64,000 bases of DNA from Neocallimastix lanati (nom. inval.) (lineage: Eukaryota > Neocallimastigomycota > Neocallimastigomycetes > Neocallimastigales > Neocallimastigaceae). Shown one piece after another: positions 12,434 to 26,246 of the stretch. The DNA lies in contig JACVTC010000019.1 in the NCBI GenBank assembly GCA_016946835.1, forward strand, positions 447,001-511,000, read 5' to 3'. Under the pieces are notes generated by a model. That model was not told the origin of the DNA and searched no databases. It was given only the letters and a program-made list of their open reading frames with translations. How positions within the stretch are numbered: position 1 is the first letter of the stretch; each line of letters begins with the position of its first letter. Both the position numbers and the translations under genes were made by a program.

Positions 12434-15400
12434 TTTTTATTTAAATGAAAAAAAATACATATTTATAATTATTCTTCTTTATTAAAATATTGTTATAAAA
12501 TAAAATAGTATATATAATAGGTAGTATTTACCAAAATACCATATAACAAAATATACTATATGCCAATAAATTTATTAATATTAAATATTATTATACCTCT
12601 TCCATAAATATTTTTATTCATAATTAATATTATTAATAGGTTATTCCTTAATTATTTATATAATTTATTAAAAAATAAATAACTATATATAACTATATAT
12701 AACATAATGTATATTTTTAATAAAAATATATTAATAAATTACTAAATTTAAATATATTAATAAATCTATAATAAAAAATTATAAAATATACAAATTAATA
12801 TATAATAAATAATTATAAATTATATTAATCTATAATAAAATACAAATTAATTATATTTCTTAAAAATGACTACATAAAATAAAAGATTTTTTTTAAAAAA
12901 AAAAAATAAAAAAAATTATTTTATAATTATTTACTACTATTATAGATAATAAAATTTTATATAATTTTAAAAATTTAATCAAAAAACAAATATTTAAATT
13001 AATGATAAAATATTATAATATTATATTATATTATATTATAAATTACTAATGAAAAAAATAAATATATTATTTTATATTATAAATTTATTATATTTTAATA
13101 AAAAATTATAATTTAATAAAACAAAGCTTTTTATAATATATAATACTATAAAAGATAAAAGTATTATATTTTCAAGTTCAATACTTTTTATTTTTTTTTT
13201 TTTTTTGTCATGTCTAGATCAATAACAATAAATTGTTACCAAATTTCTTTTCTCCATCTAACAATGAAAGTAAATTAATTTCATAAAAAATTTTTCATTT
13301 TTTTATTGATGAACAAAGTTTTATCCTTACTTTTCATTTTGACCTTTATTTCTTTATTCATTCTATTATAAAAATTTTAATTGTTTATTCAATATTCTTT
13401 TTTAATAATGTGTTTTTTATTTTTTATTTTTTTTAAAAAAAAAATGAATCAAATTATAAATATATACATATATAATTATTTTATTGCTTATATCATTAGT
13501 ATATATTTTATAATTTTAAAGTAACATATGTTATATAACCATAAATAAATAAAAAAAAAAAAAATTTAGTATAATAAGTAAATGAAATTATATATTTTTA
13601 AATATGTATATATAAATATTGTGTCACTTATTAATCCAAAATTATTATATAAATATAAATTTTATAGACTATAATATTAATTAAAAGAAACCTTAATTAT
13701 TTAAAGTTTATTAATAAAAAATTGATGATATTATTATATATTTTCACATTTCAAGTAATTAATTACAAATAACAACTACAAAGCATGACAATTATGTAAC
13801 CAAAAAAATATATTTATATATTTAATAATAATTATAATTGATGAACTTCATAATTCTATAACTAGGAATAGCATAAAACATATATTAATGTATTTATTTA
13901 AATAATTAAAAAAAATAAATAGATTCATATAAGTAATTAAATAAATAAACAGATTTATTTGTAATATAATCAAATAAAAAAAAAATTTTTTTTATTGTAG
14001 TATCATTATTTTAATTTATTTTAATGATATTAATGTTTTAAATTTTTAAATATATTATGTTTTTATATTGAATTTTATCATACTTTTTTGATAATCCTTT
14101 AATATAAAATATTATCATTATATTCTAATGTTAAAGTTTATCTGGAATAATTTGTACAAAATAATTTCATATTAAATATTTTTTATATATTGAATAATTT
14201 TTTTTTTAAGAATATTTTTTAAAATACTTCTTTCTAATTTTTTAAATCAATGTTCCTTAAAAATAGTAAAAGTATGTATATCTATATCAATGTTCCATAA
14301 TAATTGTAAAAATTAATATTATAAATAATATATTAATAAAAAAAAATCTATAAATTTTATATAAATTCAATATTATTTGTTTTGTAAGTCTATGTATCCA
14401 TTAATTATGTATCAATTAATTATTAATAAATAAATTAAGTGCTAATAATTCAGTTTTTTCTGAATAAATCTCTAAAATTAAATTATATATAAAAAGATAA
14501 ATATTTATATTAATTTTATATATTTTGATGTATACTATAAACTAAAGTTTCAAAGTATATTCATTCCCACTAAAAATGATTAAATATTAAAGTATTTCGT
14601 AATTAATATATATATTAATTAAATGAATGTAAAATTTATAATTTGTTCAGGATATAAATTTAAATTAGTATGTATTTAAAAAATAGAAAATTATATAAAA
14701 AAAAAAAAAGGAATATACATGTATATTAATTAGAAAAATGATTAGCTGAAATTCAGCTTCCTATTTAATTATTTTTTTAATAAATATAATTTATATATTT
14801 TTATATATTTTAGTAAAAATACTACTACGTAATAATTTAATGTTTATTAAATAATATACTTTCAATATGATTTTTTTTTTTTAATGTTAAGTGTTACATT
14901 TAAAGAAAATAGGTTTAAATAAATGTAAAAAAAAAAAAAAAAAAGTTAAACATAAACTGTAATAATAAAAAATTGTTAAATATTCCTTTTAAAAAATTAA
15001 AATCTACCTATGTAATAAAAAAACAATATATACTTTAATATAATATTTAATTAGTAATTAATAATAAAAGTAATTAAAAAATAATAAATATCACGAAGTA
15101 AAATGAGAAGAAATAATATCATTGAAAAGTATGATATATAATAGTATATTCATTAAATGTAAATGATTCAAAAAAAAAAATATATATATATATATATATA
15201 TTTATTTATATATTTATATATATATATATATATTTATATATTTATATATTTATATTTATATTTATATATTTATATATATATTTAATATTTATATTACAAT
15301 AATAAAAATATCTTGAAAAACAAAAAAAATTACAATAATAAAAATATCTTGAAAAACAAAAAAAATTTTAAGGAGTTATTAAAAGTATTAAAAGTTCTAT

Positions 15401-15690
15401 TCTTAGTAAAGAATATAAACAGTATGATTATTAATTTGAGGAATACATAAAGAAAAAAATAGAAAATTTCAAAGTAATTTCTATTTCTATTTTAAATATC
15501 ATTTACATATATATCTGTACTAATTTGCTTAACATTTCATTATTAGTAATTAACAGTTGTTTTAGAAATATTTTTCATATAAAAAAAATTTTAATAATTA
15601 AAATATAGAACTCATAAGTCTATATATATCATTCAAATTTTAAATATTATTCTTTTTAAATATTAATATATATTAATATTTACATATAAT
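12434..15690. other. AT-rich intergenic DNA downstream of PFL copy 3
   Basis: No gene seen. It contains A/T runs, TA repeats (about 15180-15290) and a tandem 36-nt duplication (15294-15366). This is the tail-to-tail interval between copies 3 and 4. Confidence 0.75.
15294..15366 (+). repeat. Two tandem copies of a 36-nt unit
   Basis: Two essentially identical units, each beginning TTACAATAATAAAAATATCT and ending in an A-rich stretch, start at 15294 and 15330. A recent local duplication in intergenic DNA. Confidence 0.85.
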
Positions 15691-16505
15691 TTTATTAGTA
15701 GCCTATCGTTATTTAATATCTGTGGAAGTAATTGATCAGATAGACCAATTTGAAATCCAATCATGTAAATATAATATTGTATATTATTAATAAGAATTTA
15801 AAAAAAATGATTTAATATTAATTAAAATTATATTAATTAAAAAAATAAAAAATAACAAATAAAAAAAAAAAAATAAGATTATGAAAGTATTTACAAATCA
15901 GTATATAGTTGTGCTAAAACCTCAACTCATATGAATTTTTTATAGAGATCTATTCTTAAAAATGATTGTAAGAGACCTGATTAAATTAGCAGTTCCTATG
16001 TAACAAAAATGCGGAAAAGACTATGTTCCAATAAAAAATATTATAAAATGTATTATTATGAAGATCAACGAAAGTTGAACTTCATAACTTTCTTTTAATA
16101 AAAATTTAAAAGAATTAAAGAAAGTCAATTTATTCGCTTAAATAATTTTAATTATTCAAATTCTATAAATTTATAAGACATAATTTATCCATCACCAATA
16201 ATTCAATATAATAAAATTAGTAGTGGTTATTATAATTATAATAATAATAATAATAATTAAAATTCTTCTTCACAAAATCAAGATAAATATAAAATTGCTA
16301 CTTTTAATGGTATTATAAATTCTCAAATCTCATATAATTCGCCAGTTATGAATATTTCTTCTATTTCTCAAAATAATAAAACTAATTATTATATTCCTTC
16401 ACCTCCAGTACATAATGACCAAGCTCTCAACTTTAATAAAACCAACATTAATGTTACAGTTTCACCAATAAATACTATGAATAAAATAAATACCATTGGA
16501 CATTC
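15690..16505 (+). pseudogene. Decayed coding remnants of unknown origin
   Basis: Within this interval base composition rises and codon-like blocks appear, broken by stops. Around 15699-15785 one frame reads VAYRYLISVEVIDQIDQFEI. Around 15955-16070 another reads KMIVRDLIKLAVPM, a stop, then QKCGKDYVPIKNIIKC. From 16141 one frame reads through two stops into an Asn/Ser-rich stretch that is open 16261-16505 (SSSQNQDKYKIATFNGI, then MNISSISQNN) and then runs into a TTTA array. I do not recognise the family. It may be the remains of one low-complexity gene or of a mobile element; chance cannot be excluded. Confidence 0.35.
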
Positions 16506-16507
16506 AG

Positions 16508-16612
<105 letters not shown>

Positions 16613-16853
16613 ATTTTTTTTTTTTTTTTAAGATATTTACATATTTACATTATTTATTATAATACTACTATTAAAAAAAATTATTATAATTTTTTATAAA
16701 TATTAATAATATTTAAATATATATGTATTAATATTTATAATATATAAAATTTATTAAATGATTATTAATAATATAATATTTTGATATATGTAATATATTA
16801 TATATTGAAAAATGATAGTTTATTTCTTTTTTTTATTAATATTTGAATTTAAT

Positions 16854-16884
<31 letters not shown>

Positions 16885-16983
16885 TAATTAAACTATAGCG
16901 GTAATAATATATTATAGGATAATATAATATTTTTTTATATTATTAGTATTTTTTTTATATTATCAGTAATTAGAATAATTAGT

Positions 16984-19185
16984 TTAAAGTGTTTCATGGA
17001 AAGTTCTTGCTATGACTTCTCTTTGTTGACTTGGTGATAAACGAATGAAATGAACAGCATATCCTGAAACACGAATAGTTAAGTTTGGATAGTTCTCTGG
17101 ATGAACCATGGCATCTTCTAATGTTTCACGAACTAATACATTAACATTTAAGTGGAATCCTCCTTGAGAGAAGTATCCATCTAATAAACCAGAAAGATTA
17201 GCAACACGTTCATCATCAAGTTTACCTAAAACTGTTGGAACGAAAGTGAAAGTGTTAGAAATACCATCTTTACAATATTCATATTCAACTTTACTAACTG
17301 AATTAAGAGAAGCAACTGCTCCATTAGTTTCACGTCCATGCATTGGATTACATCCTGGTGCAAATGCTTCTCCGGCTTTACGACCATCTGGTGTAGATCC
17401 GGTTTTCTTACCATAAACAACATTAGAAGTAATAGTTAAAATAGATAAGGTATGTTCAGCTCCTCTGTAAGCTGGATATTTCTTTAATTTAGCAAGGAAG
17501 ATCTTTGGAATTTCAATTGCAAAATGATCAACACGATCATCATCATTACCAAATTTAGGGAAATCTCCTTCAATCTTGAAGTCGGTAGTTAAATTAGTTT
17601 CTGGATTACGAATTGGGAAGACCTTAGCATATTTAATAGCAGAGAACGAATCAACAATAACTGAAAAACCAGCAATACCGAAAGCCATGTATCGATGAAC
17701 ATTAGTATCATGAAGTGCCATTTGAATAGCTTCATAACAGTATTTATCATGAGAATAATGAATAGCATTCATAGTATTCACATAAAGACATGCAATCCAA
17801 TCCATAGCTTTGTCATAGATTTCCCATGCTGATTCGAAATTAACGGATCCATCTTCATTTAATTTAATATCTCCAAAATCTGGTCCAACTTGTTTTTCTG
17901 TTCTTTCATCATATCCATGATTGAAAGCATAAAGTAAAAGTTTAGCTAAATTACAACGAGCTCCAAAGAATTGCATATCTTTACCAACTCTCATTTGAGA
18001 AACACAACAAGCAATAGCATAATCATCTCCAAACATACTATTCATAAGATTATCATTTTCATATTGAATTGAAGAAGTTTCAATAGAAACTTTATTACAG
18101 AAATGTTTGAATGGTGTTGGAAGTTTATTATTCCATAAAACTGTAATATTTGGTTCTGGTGCTGCACCAAGAGTTCTGAGAGTATTAACAATACGATAAG
18201 AAGTTTTACTAACTAATGGTCTTCCATCATTATTCATTCCACCAACAACCATAGTAACCCAAGTTGGATCTCCTGCAAATAAATCATTATATTCTGGAGT
18301 ACGTAAATGACGAACTAATCTAAGTTTAATAATTAATTGATCAATTAAATCTTGAGCTTCAGCTTCAGTTAAAAGACCTTTCTTCATATCATTTTCAATA
18401 TAAATATCGAAGAAACAATCAACACGTCCGAAAGACATAGCAGCACCATCTTGATCCTTGACACTAGCAAGATAACCAAAGTAAGTCCATTGAATAGCTT
18501 CTTTAGCATTTGTAGCTGGCTTGGAAAGATCATAACCATATCTTTGACCAAGAGCTTTTAATTCATTAAGAGCTTTGATTTGTTCAGCAAGTTCTTCTCT
18601 AGTACGCATATTTTCTTCAGTCATGGTGATACCAAGAGAAAGTTTATCTTGCATTTTCCATTCAATTAATTGATCAACTCCATATAAAGCAATACGTCTG
18701 TAATCACCAATAATTCTACCACGACCATAACCATCTGGTAAACCAGTGAGAATGGCATTAGATCTAGCTTTTCTCATTTCTGGAGTATAAAGATCGAAAA
18801 CACAATCATTGTGAGTTTTACGATATTTGAAAATTTCTTCAACTTCTGGATCAAGAGTACGATTATATGCTTTTAAAGCATTCTTAACAATACGAACACC
18901 ACCGAATGGCTTAATTGAACGTTTAAGAGGAGCATCAGTTTGTAAACCGACAATATCTTCATTTTCCTTGATGATATAACCAGCTTCATGAGCATTAACA
19001 GTAGAAATAGTTTTATTATCTACATCAAGACAACCACCGCTCTTGATTTCTTCAGCACGAAGTTCACTACATTTATCCCAAACTTCTTTAGTTTTTTTGG
19101 AAGCTTCAGTAACTAAGAAAGAAGCATCACCTTCATATGGGGTGTAATTTTCTTTAATCCACTTAGCAGTATCAATAACTTTCAT
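16984..19185 (-). CDS. PFL: Pyruvate formate-lyase copy 4 (single exon, 733 aa, intronless)
   Basis: Complete PFL in one exon: ATG AAA GTT ATT GAT (MKVIDTA) at 19185 and stop at 16984. There is no intron at the site where five other copies have one. Cys393-Cys394 and Gly708 are present. It is a mosaic: through about residue 575 it carries the copy 2/3-type variants ([16 protein letters not shown]). From about residue 593 its bases match copy 5 (the same CCGG-containing codons in [19 protein letters not shown]), and it ends with the EDAM..ENYP/LSPSQ tail. It is head-to-head with copy 5, which is also intronless. Confidence 0.96.
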   Translation of the reverse strand: MKVIDTAKWIKENYTPYEGDASFLVTEASKKTKEVWDKCSELRAEEIKSGGCLDVDNKTISTVNAHEAGYIIKENEDIVGLQTDAPLKRSIKPFGGVRIVKNALKAYNRTLDPEVEEIFKYRKTHNDCVFDLYTPEMRKARSNAILTGLPDGYGRGRIIGDYRRIALYGVDQLIEWKMQDKLSLGITMTEENMRTREELAEQIKALNELKALGQRYGYDLSKPATNAKEAIQWTYFGYLASVKDQDGAAMSFGRVDCFFDIYIENDMKKGLLTEAEAQDLIDQLIIKLRLVRHLRTPEYNDLFAGDPTWVTMVVGGMNNDGRPLVSKTSYRIVNTLRTLGAAPEPNITVLWNNKLPTPFKHFCNKVSIETSSIQYENDNLMNSMFGDDYAIACCVSQMRVGKDMQFFGARCNLAKLLLYAFNHGYDERTEKQVGPDFGDIKLNEDGSVNFESAWEIYDKAMDWIACLYVNTMNAIHYSHDKYCYEAIQMALHDTNVHRYMAFGIAGFSVIVDSFSAIKYAKVFPIRNPETNLTTDFKIEGDFPKFGNDDDRVDHFAIEIPKIFLAKLKKYPAYRGAEHTLSILTITSNVVYGKKTGSTPDGRKAGEAFAPGCNPMHGRETNGAVASLNSVSKVEYEYCKDGISNTFTFVPTVLGKLDDERVANLSGLLDGYFSQGGFHLNVNVLVRETLEDAMVHPENYPNLTIRVSGYAVHFIRLSPSQQREVIARTFHETL

Positions 19186-19465
19186 TTTGTTTTTATTTTT
19201 TTTTTTTTAATTATTTATTTAAAAAAATTTTTTGATATTAATTCTAATAATATTTTAAATTTGTAATAGTTTTTTAATTTTAATATTTTATTTTATAATA
19301 TTAACTTTATTTTAAATTTCTAGTTATTTAATGTTTTATTATTATTATAATTTTATTTATATGGTATATTTAATAATATTTATAAAATAAAGTAATAAAT
19401 TTTTTAATTATTTAATTTGTTGATGATAAAAATTTTTAATTGAAAAATTTCTTTGTATTTATAAA

Positions 19466-19554
<89 letters not shown>

Positions 19555-21937
19555 ATTATTAATATTTAAATTAATATATTAAAATTTATTATAACGATTA
19601 TTTTACGGTAATAATTTTCGATATAAACTTTAAAATTTTTAAATTTTAATTAAAATTTGAAATTATTTCCATATAATAAATATTACATATAATAGATTTT
19701 TATCCGATTTTTTAAGACTATAAATGGTGGAAAAAAAAAAATTTTATTTAGTAATAAAATTCTCTATTTGTCGGTTAATTTACCAAATTTTACTATTAAA
19801 AAAAATAATAAAAATAATAAAAAAGAAAATTAGAATAAAATTTTATAAAATGAATAAAAGATACAAATTACAAATAATTACATTTAAAGTTAAATTAGTT
19901 AATAATATATATATATTTATATAATTTTATTTTTATATATTTTATTATATGTTATTAAAAATAAAATTATAAATATATTTGTACATATAAATAAATAATT
20001 TATCAATAATTAAGTATCTTTTTTATTAAAATTCCTAAAAATAATTAATATACAATATTTTTTTATAAATCGTTATATATAATATTCTGTAATAATATTT
20101 TATAATAGTATTTGTTTAGCTGAAATATAGAAAACAATAATATAATTTCTTATAATAGAGTATTTGTGCCATTGAATAAGCCATTATTAATTTTTATTTT
20201 TTTTATTATAATTATAATGATTATTAATCATTATATTTAAATTATTAATTTTTTTTTTTTTAATTTTTTATTTATATTAATTTACAAATAACAATATAAT
20301 CTCTATAAATTTAATTTTAATTTTTAAAAATTTAAATTATTTTTGTTATATATCACATTTACAGAAATTTACAACAATGATTTTAGTAAAATTTCAATAT
20401 ATCAAAAATTAAAATTAAAATTATTAAAATGATTTTTACATTTTAAGATGATAATTATATATATTAAATTACTTTATCATATACAAAATTTATTATTTCT
20501 AACTATTAAATTATAATTGTGTATAATATTTAAATATTGAAATAATACATATATTAAATTTAAAATCTTGTCTTATTATATGTAATATATCAAGATTTTA
20601 TTATAATATAAAAATATATATTGTATATATTATTTGATTTTGAATAAAAATAAACATTAAAATGTAATAAAATTTGTATCTCAAGTGTATATAAAATTTA
20701 TATATGTTAATAGAGTGTCATTAATACGGTAGCAGTAAGCCTTTTCAAAATTAATATATTATTCATATTTTATATATTAATATAATGATTATATATCTAT
20801 TAAAATCTTGATTATAGAAATTAATCTAAAAAAAGCTTAATCGTTCAAAAATCGTTCAAAATGATTATACAGAAATTATATAAAAATTAAAATTAATAAA
20901 AAAAAATAAAATAAATAAAATAAAAAATATGGAAATACTTAGAGTAAATGAAGATAATAATATAAGAATAAAAGATAAAAAAAAGTATTAATAACAAAAT
21001 TATAAATAATTAATATTTTTTAAACAATAAATTTGCCACCAGATTTAAAAAAAGTAATAAAATAAGAAGAAAGTTTTAATGATAATAACAATAACGGTAT
21101 TTAAAAAGTATACTATTTTATTCTTCTTTTAATGGTTGTAGTTAAAAACTATATTTGTCAATATTTATTTTATTATGAATATATTAATAAATACAATTTC
21201 TAATTATTATATTACAATATTAAGTTTTCCAAAAAAATCCTAATATTTTATTATTTATCAAAAAATATAATGATAATTATTAATAGAATTATCCGCCGCC
21301 GCATATATTTTTATAAATTTTTGAAAATATTATTTATAATAAATAAATTAATTATTCCACATTATTTATCGTAAAGAATCGCGAATAATAAATTTTTTTT
21401 TATTTTATTTATTTTTCAAACATTTTTACATATAAATCACGAGGATAAATAATAAAAATATTAAAGTAAATATATAATAATATATTATATTTAAAATATT
21501 TTTTTTTATATTATTTTTAATTAAAAATTTAATTTTTTTTTTATCTCTAAAATCGTAATAAATTACGTTTATCTAACCCTATATATTTTTATAATTTATA
21601 ATAAAATATAAATTAAGTATTATTAATATTAATTAATAATAATTACACTAAAAAAAAAATTTATATAAAAATCAAACTTTTTCAAAAAAAAAAAAAAAAA
21701 TTATCATTCGTATTAAATAATTATATATTATAAAATATACCATAAATAAAAATTTATAAAAATAATTAATATTAACTTATTAAAACTAATAATAAAATAT
21801 TGATATAAATAACATAAAAAAATAAAATTTTAACAAAAAATAATATAAAAATTAATAAATAAATTATATAAAATAAATATTAAATATTAAATAATTCAAA
21901 AAAAAATAAAATAAATAATAAAAATAAAATAATCAAA
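19186..21937. other. Shared divergent upstream region of PFL copies 4 and 5
   Basis: About 2.75 kb, AT-rich, no gene I can support. It contains a (TTA)n array of about 80 bp (19470-19553) and a Lys/Ile-rich ORF (19724-19924) that looks like random AT-rich sequence. No homology to the copy 2/3 upstream interval was noticed. Confidence 0.65.
19470..19553. repeat. (TTA)n microsatellite
   Basis: About 27 perfect ATT/TTA units, roughly 290 bp upstream of the copy 4 start codon. Confidence 0.95.
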
Positions 21938-24139
21938 ATGCAAGTTATTGATACTGCTAAGTGGATTAAAGAAAATTACACCCCATATGAAGGTGATGCT
22001 TCTTTCTTAGTTACTGAAGCTTCCAAAAAAACTAAAGAAGTTTGGGATAAATGTAGTGAACTTCGTGCTGAAGAAATCAAGAGCGGTGGTTGTCTTGATG
22101 TAGATAATAAAACTATTTCTACTGTTAATGCTCACGAAGCTGGTTATATCATCAAGGAAAATGAAGATATTGTCGGTTTACAAACTGATGCTCCTCTTAA
22201 ACGTTCAATTAAGCCATTCGGTGGTGTTCGTATTGTTAAGAATGCTTTAAAAGCATATAATCGTACTCTTGATCCAGAAGTTGAAGAAATTTTCAAATAT
22301 CGTAAAACTCACAATGATTGTGTTTTCGATCTTTATACTCCAGAAATGAGAAAAGCTAGATCTAATGCCATTCTCACTGGTTTACCAGATGGTTATGGTC
22401 GTGGTAGAATTATTGGTGATTACAGACGTATTGCTTTATATGGAGTTGATCAATTAATTGAATGGAAAATGCAAGATAAACTTTCTCTTGGTATCACCAT
22501 GACTGAAGAAAATATGCGTACTAGAGAAGAACTTGCTGAACAAATCAAAGCTCTTAATGAATTAAAAGCTCTTGGTCAAAGATATGGTTATGATCTTTCC
22601 AAGCCAGCTACAAATGCTAAAGAAGCTATTCAATGGACTTACTTTGGTTATCTTGCTAGTGTCAAGGATCAAGATGGTGCCGCTATGTCTTTCGGACGTG
22701 TTGATTGTTTCTTCGATATTTATATTGAAAATGATATGAAGAAAGGTCTTTTAACTGAAGCTGAAGCTCAAGATTTAATTGATCAATTAATTATTAAACT
22801 TAGATTAGTTCGTCATTTACGTACTCCAGAATACAATGATTTATTTGCAGGAGATCCAACTTGGGTTACTATGGTTGTTGGTGGAATGAATAATGATGGA
22901 AGACCATTAGTTAGTAAAACTTCTTATCGTATTGTTAATACTCTCAGAACTCTTGGTGCAGCACCAGAACCAAATATTACAGTTTTATGGAATAATAAAC
23001 TTCCAACACCATTCAAACATTTCTGTAATAAAGTATCTATTGAAACTTCTTCAATTCAATATGAAAATGATAATCTTATGAATAGTATGTTTGGAGATGA
23101 TTATGCTATTGCTTGTTGTGTTTCTCAAATGAGAGTTGGTAAAGATATGCAATTCTTTGGAGCTCGTTGTAATTTAGCTAAACTTTTACTTTATGCTTTC
23201 AATCATGGATATGATGAAAGAACAGAAAAACAAGTTGGACCAGATTTTGGAGATATTAAATTAAATGAAGATGGATCCGTTAATTTCGAATCAGCATGGG
23301 AAATTTATGATAAAGCTATGGATTGGATTGCATGTCTTTATGTGAATACTATGAATGCTATTCATTATTCTCATGATAAATACTGTTATGAAGCTATTCA
23401 AATGGCACTTCATGATACTAATGTTCATCGATACATGGCTTTCGGTATTGCTGGTTTCTCAGTTATTGTTGATTCGTTCTCTGCTATTAAATATGCTAAG
23501 GTCTTCCCAGTTCGTAATCCAGAAACTAATTTAACTACCGACTTCAAGATTGAAGGAGATTTCCCTAAATTTGGTAATGATGATGATCGTGTTGATCATT
23601 TTGCAATTGAAATTCCAAAGATCTTCCTTGCTAAATTAAAGAAATACCCAGCTTACAGAAATGCTGAACATACCTTATCTATTTTAACTATTACTTCTAA
23701 TGTTGTTTATGGTAAGAAAACCGGATCTACGCCAGATGGTCGTAAAGCCGGAGAAGCATTTGCACCAGGATGTAATCCAATGCATGGACGTGAAACTAAT
23801 GGAGCAGTTGCTTCTCTTAATTCAGTTAGTAAAGTTGAATATGAATATTGTAAAGATGGTATTTCTAACACTTTCACTTTCGTTCCAACAGTTTTAGGTA
23901 AACTTGATGATGAACGTGTTGCTAATCTTTCTGGTTTATTAGATGGATACTTCTCTCAAGGAGGATTCCACTTAAATGTTAATGTATTAGTTCGTGAAAC
24001 ATTAGAAGATGCCATGGTTCATCCAGAGAACTATCCAAACTTAACTATTCGTGTTTCAGGATATGCTGTTCATTTCATTCGTTTATCACCAAGTCAACAA
24101 AGAGAAGTCATAGCAAGAACTTTCCATGAAACTCTTTAA
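21938..24139 (+). CDS. PFL: Pyruvate formate-lyase copy 5 (single exon, 733 aa, intronless)
   Basis: Uninterrupted reading frame from ATG CAA GTT ATT GAT (MQVIDTA) to TAA. It serves as the internal reference for the spliced products of copies 1, 2, 3, 6 and 7. Landmarks: NYTPYEGD 13-20, GDYRR 160-164, Cys393-Cys394, Gly708. Variant state: KVFPVRN and YPAYRNAEH (shared with copy 7) but the EDAM..ENYP/LSPSQ tail (shared with copies 4 and 6). The 3' flank is A-rich with several long A runs (24165-24190, 24258-24284); this is not enough to call a retroposition tail because similar runs occur everywhere here. Confidence 0.97.
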   Translation: MQVIDTAKWIKENYTPYEGDASFLVTEASKKTKEVWDKCSELRAEEIKSGGCLDVDNKTISTVNAHEAGYIIKENEDIVGLQTDAPLKRSIKPFGGVRIVKNALKAYNRTLDPEVEEIFKYRKTHNDCVFDLYTPEMRKARSNAILTGLPDGYGRGRIIGDYRRIALYGVDQLIEWKMQDKLSLGITMTEENMRTREELAEQIKALNELKALGQRYGYDLSKPATNAKEAIQWTYFGYLASVKDQDGAAMSFGRVDCFFDIYIENDMKKGLLTEAEAQDLIDQLIIKLRLVRHLRTPEYNDLFAGDPTWVTMVVGGMNNDGRPLVSKTSYRIVNTLRTLGAAPEPNITVLWNNKLPTPFKHFCNKVSIETSSIQYENDNLMNSMFGDDYAIACCVSQMRVGKDMQFFGARCNLAKLLLYAFNHGYDERTEKQVGPDFGDIKLNEDGSVNFESAWEIYDKAMDWIACLYVNTMNAIHYSHDKYCYEAIQMALHDTNVHRYMAFGIAGFSVIVDSFSAIKYAKVFPVRNPETNLTTDFKIEGDFPKFGNDDDRVDHFAIEIPKIFLAKLKKYPAYRNAEHTLSILTITSNVVYGKKTGSTPDGRKAGEAFAPGCNPMHGRETNGAVASLNSVSKVEYEYCKDGISNTFTFVPTVLGKLDDERVANLSGLLDGYFSQGGFHLNVNVLVRETLEDAMVHPENYPNLTIRVSGYAVHFIRLSPSQQREVIARTFHETL

Positions 24140-24257
24140 GCTATTTTTTTTTTTAAATTACTAATAATAAAAAAAAAAAAAAAAAATACCAATAATATAA
24201 AAAAAAAAATAATAATATATTATATTATTAATACTGTGGATATATTAATTAAAAACT

Positions 24258-24288
<31 letters not shown>

Positions 24289-24838
24289 TTTTTTTTATGA
24301 AAGTAAAATATATACAATATGTATAAAACTATCATTATTCATTGTTAAAAAAAAAAAAAATACTAATTCATAAATACTAAAATGTAATATTAATTAATCG
24401 TTTAATCATTTTTATTATAAATATCAATAAATATGCGTTTTTTTTTATAATTAATATTTTATTTAAAAATTTTATTTAAAAAAAATAATAAATTATGTAA
24501 TTCTAAAAATCTATTAAAAAGAATAAATAAAAAAAAATTAATAAAAATAGAAAAAGAAAGAGATTAATAATAATAATAAATAAAAAAAAATGAAATTTTT
24601 TATTCTATAATTATAATATATGAAGCATTCAATTTAATATATATTCATTTTCTATTAGTATTATTTTTAATTATTAATAATATTATGACTTTATTTTAAT
24701 TATTTCATTTATTTTTTTATCTATATATTATTAAAATTTATATAATTAGTTATATGGATATTTAGTTTTATTATTACAGATTTTTATTTTATTTTTTTTT
24801 AATACTGTTATGAATAAAAAATTACTATAAAAAATACG

Positions 24839-24958
24839 GGTGTGGGCATTTCGCCAAATTGAAAATTATTAAATAAATAAGCAAATAAATAAATAAAATT
24901 AAATATTATTAATATCGAATAAAAACAATTTTAAAAAAAAATTATTTTGAATTAATAT

Positions 24959-25021
<63 letters not shown>

Positions 25022-25706
25022 TATCAATACTCCACTTGTCGAAATGCAACTTAGGGAAATACAACTCTCTATTTTTTGATACTGTTAAGAATAAAAAATT
25101 ATGATAAAAAATACATATAATATTTTAATTCTATATTTTGAAACAAAATATTTTTATATACCTAATCCTTTGTTATTGATAATTTCAATGGATTAGATTT
25201 TTTTATTTTTTGAATAATATTGGGGAGAGTTGTATTTCCCCAATTTCTCTAATAAATGATTAAATAAATAAATATTGAGAAAAGTATGTGTGTTTTTTTA
25301 TAATAAACTTTATTTATTTTTGTATTTATTTAATACATAAATTTTATTAATGTAAAGAACTCATTTTTTTAAGATAATAAAAATAATTATTTTTATAGTA
25401 AAAATTACATATTTAATCATGTGATAATTCTATGAATTAATACACATAGATAAATGTTACACAACATAAAAATATAAGAATAAAATATTAATATAAGATA
25501 AGAATATAATATTGATAATAATATAAGAATATAAAAATATAATTTTAATAATATAAAAATATAAAATAAAATGTGATTATTTTAACAAATATTAATTAAA
25601 AATAATTTTTTTTAAACTTGTTTTTATTCAATATTAATAATATTTAATTTTATTTATTGATTTATTTATTTATTTAATAATTTTCATCTTGGAGAAATGC
25701 CCCACT
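24839..25706. mobile_element. Probable non-autonomous inverted-repeat (MITE/foldback-like) element
   Basis: The left arm (about 24839-24950, starting GGGTGTGGGCATTTCGCCAA) reappears in reverse complement as the right arm (about 25590-25706, reading GAGTGGGGCATTTCTCCAAG inward). Both arms continue through AAAATTATTAAATAAATAA and TTAAATATTATTAATAT. The arms agree over roughly 100 bp with scattered differences. No coding capacity. The exact ends and target duplication are unclear; TA flanks both sides, but the tips do not align perfectly. GC-rich tips in an AT desert support a transposon end rather than chance. Confidence 0.55.
25054..25240. mobile_element. Inner inverted-repeat element nested in the larger one
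   Basis: GGGAAATACAACTCTC (25054-25069) is perfectly inverted as GAGAGTTGTATTTCCC (25225-25240), enclosing 187 bp in all with no ORF. Inside it, a stretch starting ATACTGTTAAGAATAAAAAA (25079) is a diverged direct copy of one at about 24803, just outside the larger element. This suggests a family of related non-autonomous elements inserted in or near each other. Confidence 0.5.
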
Positions 25707-26234
25707 CCCTAGTAATTAAACATAATTTATTTAATAAAATAAAATGATAAATTAATAAATTATATTATGATATAATTTTTGTTACGATTTGTATATAATT
25801 TATATTTTAAATTTAAATAAAGTAATCCATTTTATTAGAAATATTTAAAAAGTCGTTATGTTTATATAGATATATAATAATAATAAAATATTTAGATAAT
25901 TTAGTTTAATAAAAATTTATTTAGAATTGATTTTTATAATTAAAATTTTTTAATTTATTTTATTTATAATAATTTTTATTTAATAATTATATATCCATAA
26001 AATATTACTATTAAGGTAATTTTATAATAACCTTAAAAAGAACATAAAAGATAGATTTTTATATCTTTCTTTTATACTTTGTAAGATACATAATAGTATT
26101 TAATTATAAGATATTTATATTAGAAATAGAATACTCTTTAGAATTATTATATTAATTGTATAATTTTATTAATAAAATTTACTAAACAACCATTATTTAA
26201 AACCCACTGCTTATAAATTATTGCACATAAAATA

Positions 26235-26246
26235 CACGTGACGTCA
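26235..26246. promoter_or_regulatory. Overlapping E-box and CRE-like palindromes
   Basis: CACGTGACGTCA combines CACGTG with TGACGTCA, overlapping by two bases. Known bHLH and bZIP factors bind such sites, but here it lies about 690 bp beyond the stop of copy 6, so any role is speculative. A CACGTG in the same local context (ATACACGTGA) occurs at 8654 upstream of copy 2. Confidence 0.25.

Noticed and set aside
19724-19924. 66-residue Lys/Ile-rich ORF between PFL copies 4 and 5
   Set aside because: Composition equals the surrounding AT-rich DNA; no domain, no conserved start context.
24140-24284. Poly(A) tail proving retroposition of intronless PFL copy 5
   Set aside because: Several A runs follow the gene, but such runs are everywhere in this window and no target duplication was found.
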